Shown here: positions 59,185-64,000 of the stretch, in pieces
How the letters are laid out: every line of letters begins with the position of its first letter
How positions within the stretch are numbered: the stretch's first letter is position 1
Source: Isoetes taiwanensis
Taxonomy: Eukaryota; Streptophyta; Lycopodiopsida; Isoetales; Isoetaceae
DNA: 64,000 nucleotides
NCBI GenBank assembly: GCA_021234155.1
Contig: JAJEKV010000130.1
Location: 280,508-344,507 of the forward strand
Direction: 5' to 3'
Notes under the pieces: model-generated
Database searches by the model: none
What the model saw: the letters and a program-made list of their open reading frames with translations, nothing else
What the model was told of the DNA's origin: nothing
Made by a program: the position numbers and the translations under genes

Positions 59185-60035
59185 ATCTTCTTGGAATCTT
59201 AGATACAGAATCCATAGTAATTTATAGGAATCTATAGGAATCTCAAGAGAATCTTCAGGAATCAATGGGAATCTCAAGAGAATCGAAGGGAATCGAAGGG
59301 AATCTTCCTAAAATCTTTGAGTATCTAGGGTAATCTTGATGGAATTTTGAAGAATCTTTGTAAAATCATAAGAATGTAGGGGAATCTTTGTAGAATCTTA
59401 CAGAATCTAAGGAAATGCTAAGGGGATCTAAAAGAATCTTCATAAATACACAGAATCTTGGGGAGTCTAGAGAATCTTGGGGAAGTCAAAAAATGTGCAT
59501 AAAATCTTTAAGAATCTTGATAGAATTTTGGGAAATCTAGGGAAATCTTCATAGAATCTAGGGAAATCTTGGGGAATCTATAGGAATCACGAGAGAATCT
59601 TTGAGAATTTAAAGAATCCGAGGGAATCTTCATAGAATCTTCAAGAATCTAGAGGAATCTTGATGGAATCATGTAAAGTCTACGGGAATCTTCGTCGAAA
59701 TCTTCAAAAATACATAGAATCTTGGGGAATCTAGAGAATCTTGGGGAAGTAAAAGAATGTTCCTAAAATCTTTAAGAATCTTGATAGAATCTTTAGAAAT
59801 CTTCATAGAATGTAGGGGAATCTTGGGGAATCTATAGGAATCACGAGAGAATCTTTGAGAATTTAAGGGAATCTTCACAGAATCTTAGAAAATTTAGAGG
59901 AATCTTAAGAGAATCTTTGGGAATCTAAGGGAATCTTTTAAAAATCTTTGGGAATCTAGTGAAATCGTCATGGAATCTTCGAGAATCTAGGAGAATCTTC
60001 ATATAATCTAAAGCAATCTAGGAGAATCTTCATCA
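59185..60035. repeat. GAATCT-rich degenerate satellite
   Basis: About 850 bp built from short variants of GGGAATCTT/AGAATCT spaced ~10-14 bases apart. A higher-order duplication is visible: 59439-59530 matches 59704-59795, and 59564-59625 matches 59817-59875. Open frames here are composition artefacts. Confidence 0.85.
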
Positions 60036-62850
60036 ACTCTTGTATATATATATGTAGACTAGCCTAAGACAAATCCTAACAATTTGACAAAGGATCCAAG
60101 TAGCCAAAACTACTGGACTTATCTGACCCTATAAAGGGAAGCCTTAGAGACCATTGATTTAAGTATAATCTAGAAGAGATAATAAGACTAAGTATGCAAG
60201 TAAAAAACCAATTACATAGGCCAGCAGAGATGAACTGAAAAACTTCAGATTTAAACTGTCATAAATGAGTATCAATAATGAAATACATTTGAGTATTATT
60301 ACTATTGCCATCAAATCAGCACAACTTTAGGGTGAAACCCAAAAGATATTACCTGAAGTATGTTAAAAATATTAATTACAAAGAACCATAAAGTGTAGAA
60401 ATCCGTTATAATATATTCTTCAAGTCCATCAACCACCACAAACTACAAGAGATTGGGAGAAGAATGATTGGTTACCTGCAGTCAAACAGATCACTGGTTA
60501 GCCTATTGGGTAACAGTGAAATTGACTAGCAGGTAAGCTATAATCATTCTTGGCATTTTCAGCCCTTTACCCAAGGATAAAAATGGTCGGTGTCGGTCGA
60601 GAATAACCATAAAATGTTATGTCAAATAAAAACACCATAATATTGCATTTTATTTAGCATATTTGCCTACTGCAGTGTGTCATTCAGAATTCAAAGTATG
60701 CAGGACTTTACTATGTATTACTAACTGTTTAATGGCCAATCCAGGCCCAAATTCTCACAGCATGCTATGAGATAATAGTATGCAATAAATGCCAAATGCT
60801 CAGTACAAATTAATATGCAAAATATGCATACTACAGATTTGTGCAAAAAAAACCAGCCAGAATGCACTAAGGGGATAGCATATAATGCCAAACATGGTAC
60901 ATCTAAAAAATAGCATAAACAACTATACCATTAGGGGAAAGCATGAGACATGAACATGAAGCATCTGCCATCTGATTATAACAACATTAAATCCTAACAA
61001 ACATCCCTATCTAGCATAAACCACACCAAATACTGAATAATGTCTAAATTCAATCCGATTTATACCAGCAACCATAAGGTTAATTTCAGTCATGCCAATT
61101 AGATCTAATACATTAGCTTATAATGTAATTACTGAATATAAACCCAGGAATAATTTTCAACATGAGGCATCACAGACCAATCAGTCAAAAACCAATATAA
61201 GCCAATTGTGCTAAGAAATAGAATAATGAGTAAACCCTGATTGAGTGGTATCTCCTCCTCAATAAAATCGTCTTCATCACTTTGAATCGACTACATATTC
61301 AATCTCCATGCTCCTTCCACGCTACTTCCTTGGACTTGCCCTGCATTTGCGTGATATTTGAGCATGGTGGAGAATAGGGATGAATTTCGGTGATGCTCCC
61401 CCGGCACTACATTTATTAGGATCAATCTTATGCAATTTGCATAGCTCCATCGATTGTGCCTTGGAATTTTGGGGGGCTAGGGTGCTCAATCCTGCCTTTC
61501 TCAATAACTCCATGAGTTTATGCCTAGTGTATTTTGTTTTGGGATCCCGAGGAGCCCGACCATCTCTAACTCAAGCAATAGATAAGCATTAGATCCTATA
61601 TATATTTGGAAAAACTTCGTTTGATGCCTTAATCGCCCATTAGTCCGATGTATTAGGCCTTAATTTTCATCTTTCAAGAATGCTACGATCAGATCTAGGC
61701 CCCAGATTAGTACCCGTATCCATTTGTGGCTGCTGATCCGGCCAGCATAGCTCATCCTTTATAACAAACATGATTCTGTTACATATATAACTAGCTGTAA
61801 ATAGATCGAAAATGCCATGTAATCAGTTCGCTTCCGCCATACCTTTAGGGTTAAGTCACTCCGTCAGATTAGGGTTCATACCATAGAGTTCGAGCTTGCC
61901 AACGTGGATACAGGAATTTTCCATGTATCAATTTTATGAATAATAAGCCCAATGGTTATGGGTTCCCTTCAAGTGTATTGTGGTCCTATCCAAAAATAAA
62001 AAATAAAATATGAATTTGGTTTAGTCAATGATGCTAATGTTGCATTCATCTTATTCCTATACTTAATTATAGAAATTTTCCATGTTTCTTAAATATAAGA
62101 AAATGTTAAATATCACCCATAGAGTAAGTCATTGTTTCGATCCCTTTGAGTAAATAAAATCAATGTATTCATAGCTTATGTGCCCCCAATACCTAAGGTT
62201 ATTACTTTTCAAAAAATTGTAACATGTCCCTGGACCACTATTAACATTTGGATTATCATATGAGCATTTATATAAGAATCAATTTATTATTAAATTGGGT
62301 ACCCTCAACCATAAGGTCATTGCCTTTAAAGGTTTATGCAACTTGTCAATAGACAATTATTAACACTTGGGTTATAATAAGAACACTTAAATTTCAAACT
62401 CAGAATTAAGAGTGAACATGATCTAAGGCTAGTGAGCAGAGTAGAGTAGTAAGATTCTATATATATATATCCCTGCCTCCTACCGGAAGGCAGATAAGGT
62501 CCCATATTCTAGCAAAAAAGGATTGGAGGATCCCTTTGCTAGCAAAGGGACCCTCCTGCCAACTGAGAGTTTTTATAAAGAAAACTTAATCTTAGAAAAT
62601 TAAATCTTAGAAAATTAATCATGGACATGAGGAATTGGTTGTGATCATGGTGCCAAATATTCATTGTATTGAAAGAGTATTATGAAATAACTAAGGAATA
62701 TATCAAGGTATATTCTGATCTGCCATATACTTGCATGATACCCTGCAGTCCTATTCCATAGGCCATACGTATGTTATAATTAAGGCAGACGTATCATAAA
62801 TACAAGACATCTTATTGTATATGCATTACTTGTCCATGAAGTTTTCTGGC
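60036..62850. other. Gene-free AT-rich stretch upstream of the B3 gene
   Basis: No supported gene. A minus-strand frame at 61322-61513 (63 codons) and its overlapping plus frame have no known domain. TA-rich runs occur at ~60045 and ~62460. The last few hundred bases presumably contain the B3 gene promoter, but I cannot point to a convincing TATA box. Confidence 0.45.
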
Positions 62851-62901
62851 CGGAGCCATTCTTCTCTGCTTTGAATCTGCAGTAGCTTCCAATCCTTAGC
62901 G

Positions 62902-63763
62902 ATGGCGACTGTATTTTTGGTAGACGTAAAGTTTGGTCAGCTACTGGTAAGCTATTTGTTGATTTACTGCATTTTAGATGCTACTAACATAATCGGGATT
63001 CGACAGGAAGCTGATGGAGTCATACTTGCCAAGGATCAGTATATTGTTGGTATTGGTCCTAACCGAAAGGAGTATTCGATTTTTATAGCATCTGTGGGTG
63101 GGCGAACATTTTTTACAGAAGGCTGGGAATCTTTTTTACAAGGAAATAATATGGTGGAAGGAACTGCTCTCTTATGCAGTGTATCAGACAATGGGACGCG
63201 TTTAACAGCAGCAATATGTGATGGAAATTATCGTGTGAAGCCCATTGGCAACTGGCAACTTGGAAATTCTAGCAACAATCCGCCTCATAAAAAACGGCAT
63301 AGTACTCGTGCTCCTCCAGTATACAATGAGCTAGACTCATCAGATGAGGATTCCTCTGATGAGGATGAACCTCCATCGGGTAAACCATTTCGTGTCACTC
63401 TCCTCAGAGCCAACATTAATAGAGGCCTGGTATGCTTGCATTTTCTTGTTAACCTTTCTGTTAACTTTTCTGTTAACTTGCATTCGTTAAATTTTCTGTT
63501 GTCCATTTGTCTAGGTATTGGAGAACGAGAATAAATGGCGCTGCCCACCTAAGGGATATACAGTAGTAATCACTGGACCAGAAAATAAACAATGCACGTT
63601 GGCAGCAAAGAGAAGCAGAAACTGTCTAGGTGACGGCTGGAACGGTTTTAAGAAGATGTTTGGATTAAGTCTTGGAGACGTGCTTGAGTTTAACTTTAAT
63701 GGAAATAAACTAGAATGGGATATGAAGATACTGAAAGGTGCTGCACTGCACAAGCTTAGGTAA
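62902..63763 (+). CDS. REM-like protein with two B3 DNA-binding domains
   Basis: Three exons: 62902-62946, 63007-63429 and 63515-63763, giving 238 residues. Introns are GT-AG; intron 1 (60 nt) has a perfect TACTAAC branch site at 62982-62988, intron 2 is 85 nt. The first B3 domain (about 1-105) shows GRTFFTEGWESFLQGNNMVE followed by the strand LLCSVSDNGTRL. An acidic Ser/Asp linker (DSSDEDSSDEDEP, about 140-152) and a basic KKRH lie between. The second B3 domain (about 155-235) has VVITGPENKQC, GDGWNGFKKMFGLSLGDVLE and FNFNG. The DGW..F...L..GD.L.F signature is that of plant B3 (REM/VRN1-like) transcription factors, nuclear DNA-binding proteins. Intron 1 is a multiple of three without a stop, so retention would add 20 hydrophobic residues within domain 1. 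Target genes are unknown. Confidence 0.85.
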
Positions 63764-64000
63764 AACAGGGTTATACTGTTGCTAGTTTTGGAACAATGGA
63801 TCATCAATTTTTTGTATGAGTTAAAGTAGTATTATATAGCTTTACTTTAAGAATTTGCCTTTATGACAATATCCTATCGGCATTATTTCATACTGTTTTT
63901 ATAATATGAATATACATAGTGCTTTTCAACTGTATTCTCTTTAATCTTTGAAGATTACATTTTCGTTAACATTGCTTTCGAAATCCTTATATTTATAATC
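63764..64000 (+). other. 3' flank of the B3 gene
   Basis: AT-rich DNA following the TAA stop, presumably 3' untranslated region. No clear polyadenylation signal can be singled out, and nothing else is seen before the window ends. Confidence 0.5.

Noticed and set aside
59669-59878. A minus-strand frame rich in KISKDSIKI-type repeats.
   Set aside because: Explained by the GAATCT satellite composition.
59185-60035. A CRISPR-like array.
   Set aside because: Repeat spacing is too short and irregular, spacers are not unique, and the genome is a plant nuclear one.

Overview
The window is nuclear DNA of a land plant. It carries a CRINKLY4-type receptor kinase, fragments of a COI1-like F-box/LRR gene, of a SOF1/DCAF13 WD-repeat gene and of a BASS-type transporter, a REM-like B3 gene with GT-AG introns, plant Ty1/copia and Ty3/gypsy elements, and Helitrons. 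Gene density is low and the sequence is AT-rich and repeat-dominated, which fits a large genome. I lean towards a non-flowering plant such as a fern, lycophyte or gymnosperm, but cannot prove it from this sequence.

Only two genes look intact: the receptor kinase at 217-2481 (-) and the B3-domain gene at 62902-63763 (+). A third, unidentified spliced gene may lie on the minus strand between about 12.7 and 15.9 kb. Nearly everything else is transposable elements, gene pieces inside or beside them, and simple repeats.

Layout. 0-2.8 kb: receptor kinase and its flank. 6.9-8.6 kb: a Helitron helicase C-terminus with two further spliced exons and a Helitron 3' end. 8.6-11.05 kb: a second Helitron-ended segment with a DCAF13-like piece. 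12.7-15.9 kb: possible spliced gene. 15.96-16.42 kb: long inverted repeat. 20.15-21.1 kb: Helitron 3' end with an internally deleted receptor-kinase copy. 21.2-28.1 kb: GGAATCAC minisatellite followed by an L1-like LINE, split at 23.23-25.89 kb by a foldback element that carries a COI1-like fragment. 28.85-32 kb: two Helitron 3' ends, a 1.5-kb pyrimidine-only tract and a BASS-like fragment. 35.1-46.4 kb: a third receptor-kinase copy broken by a TIR element and by a copia element, whose right LTR is itself interrupted by a second foldback element. 48.4-50.7 kb: an unidentified coding exon split by a 1.73-kb TIR transposon. 51-53.9 kb: decayed Ty3/gypsy pol. 53.9-57.5 kb: LTR-like DNA. 57.9-58.3 kb: STPR-repeat Helitron fragment. 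59.2-60 kb: GAATC satellite. 62.9-63.8 kb: B3 gene.

The observations most worth following are: a clustered pattern in which CAG/CTG (the plant CHG methylation context) reads as CG in two repeat blocks; an exact 149-bp duplication flanking the copia element where a 5-bp one is expected; six Helitron 3' ends sharing one design; a possible spliced C-terminal extension of a Helitron helicase; and a foldback element family that has taken up a jasmonate-receptor-like fragment.
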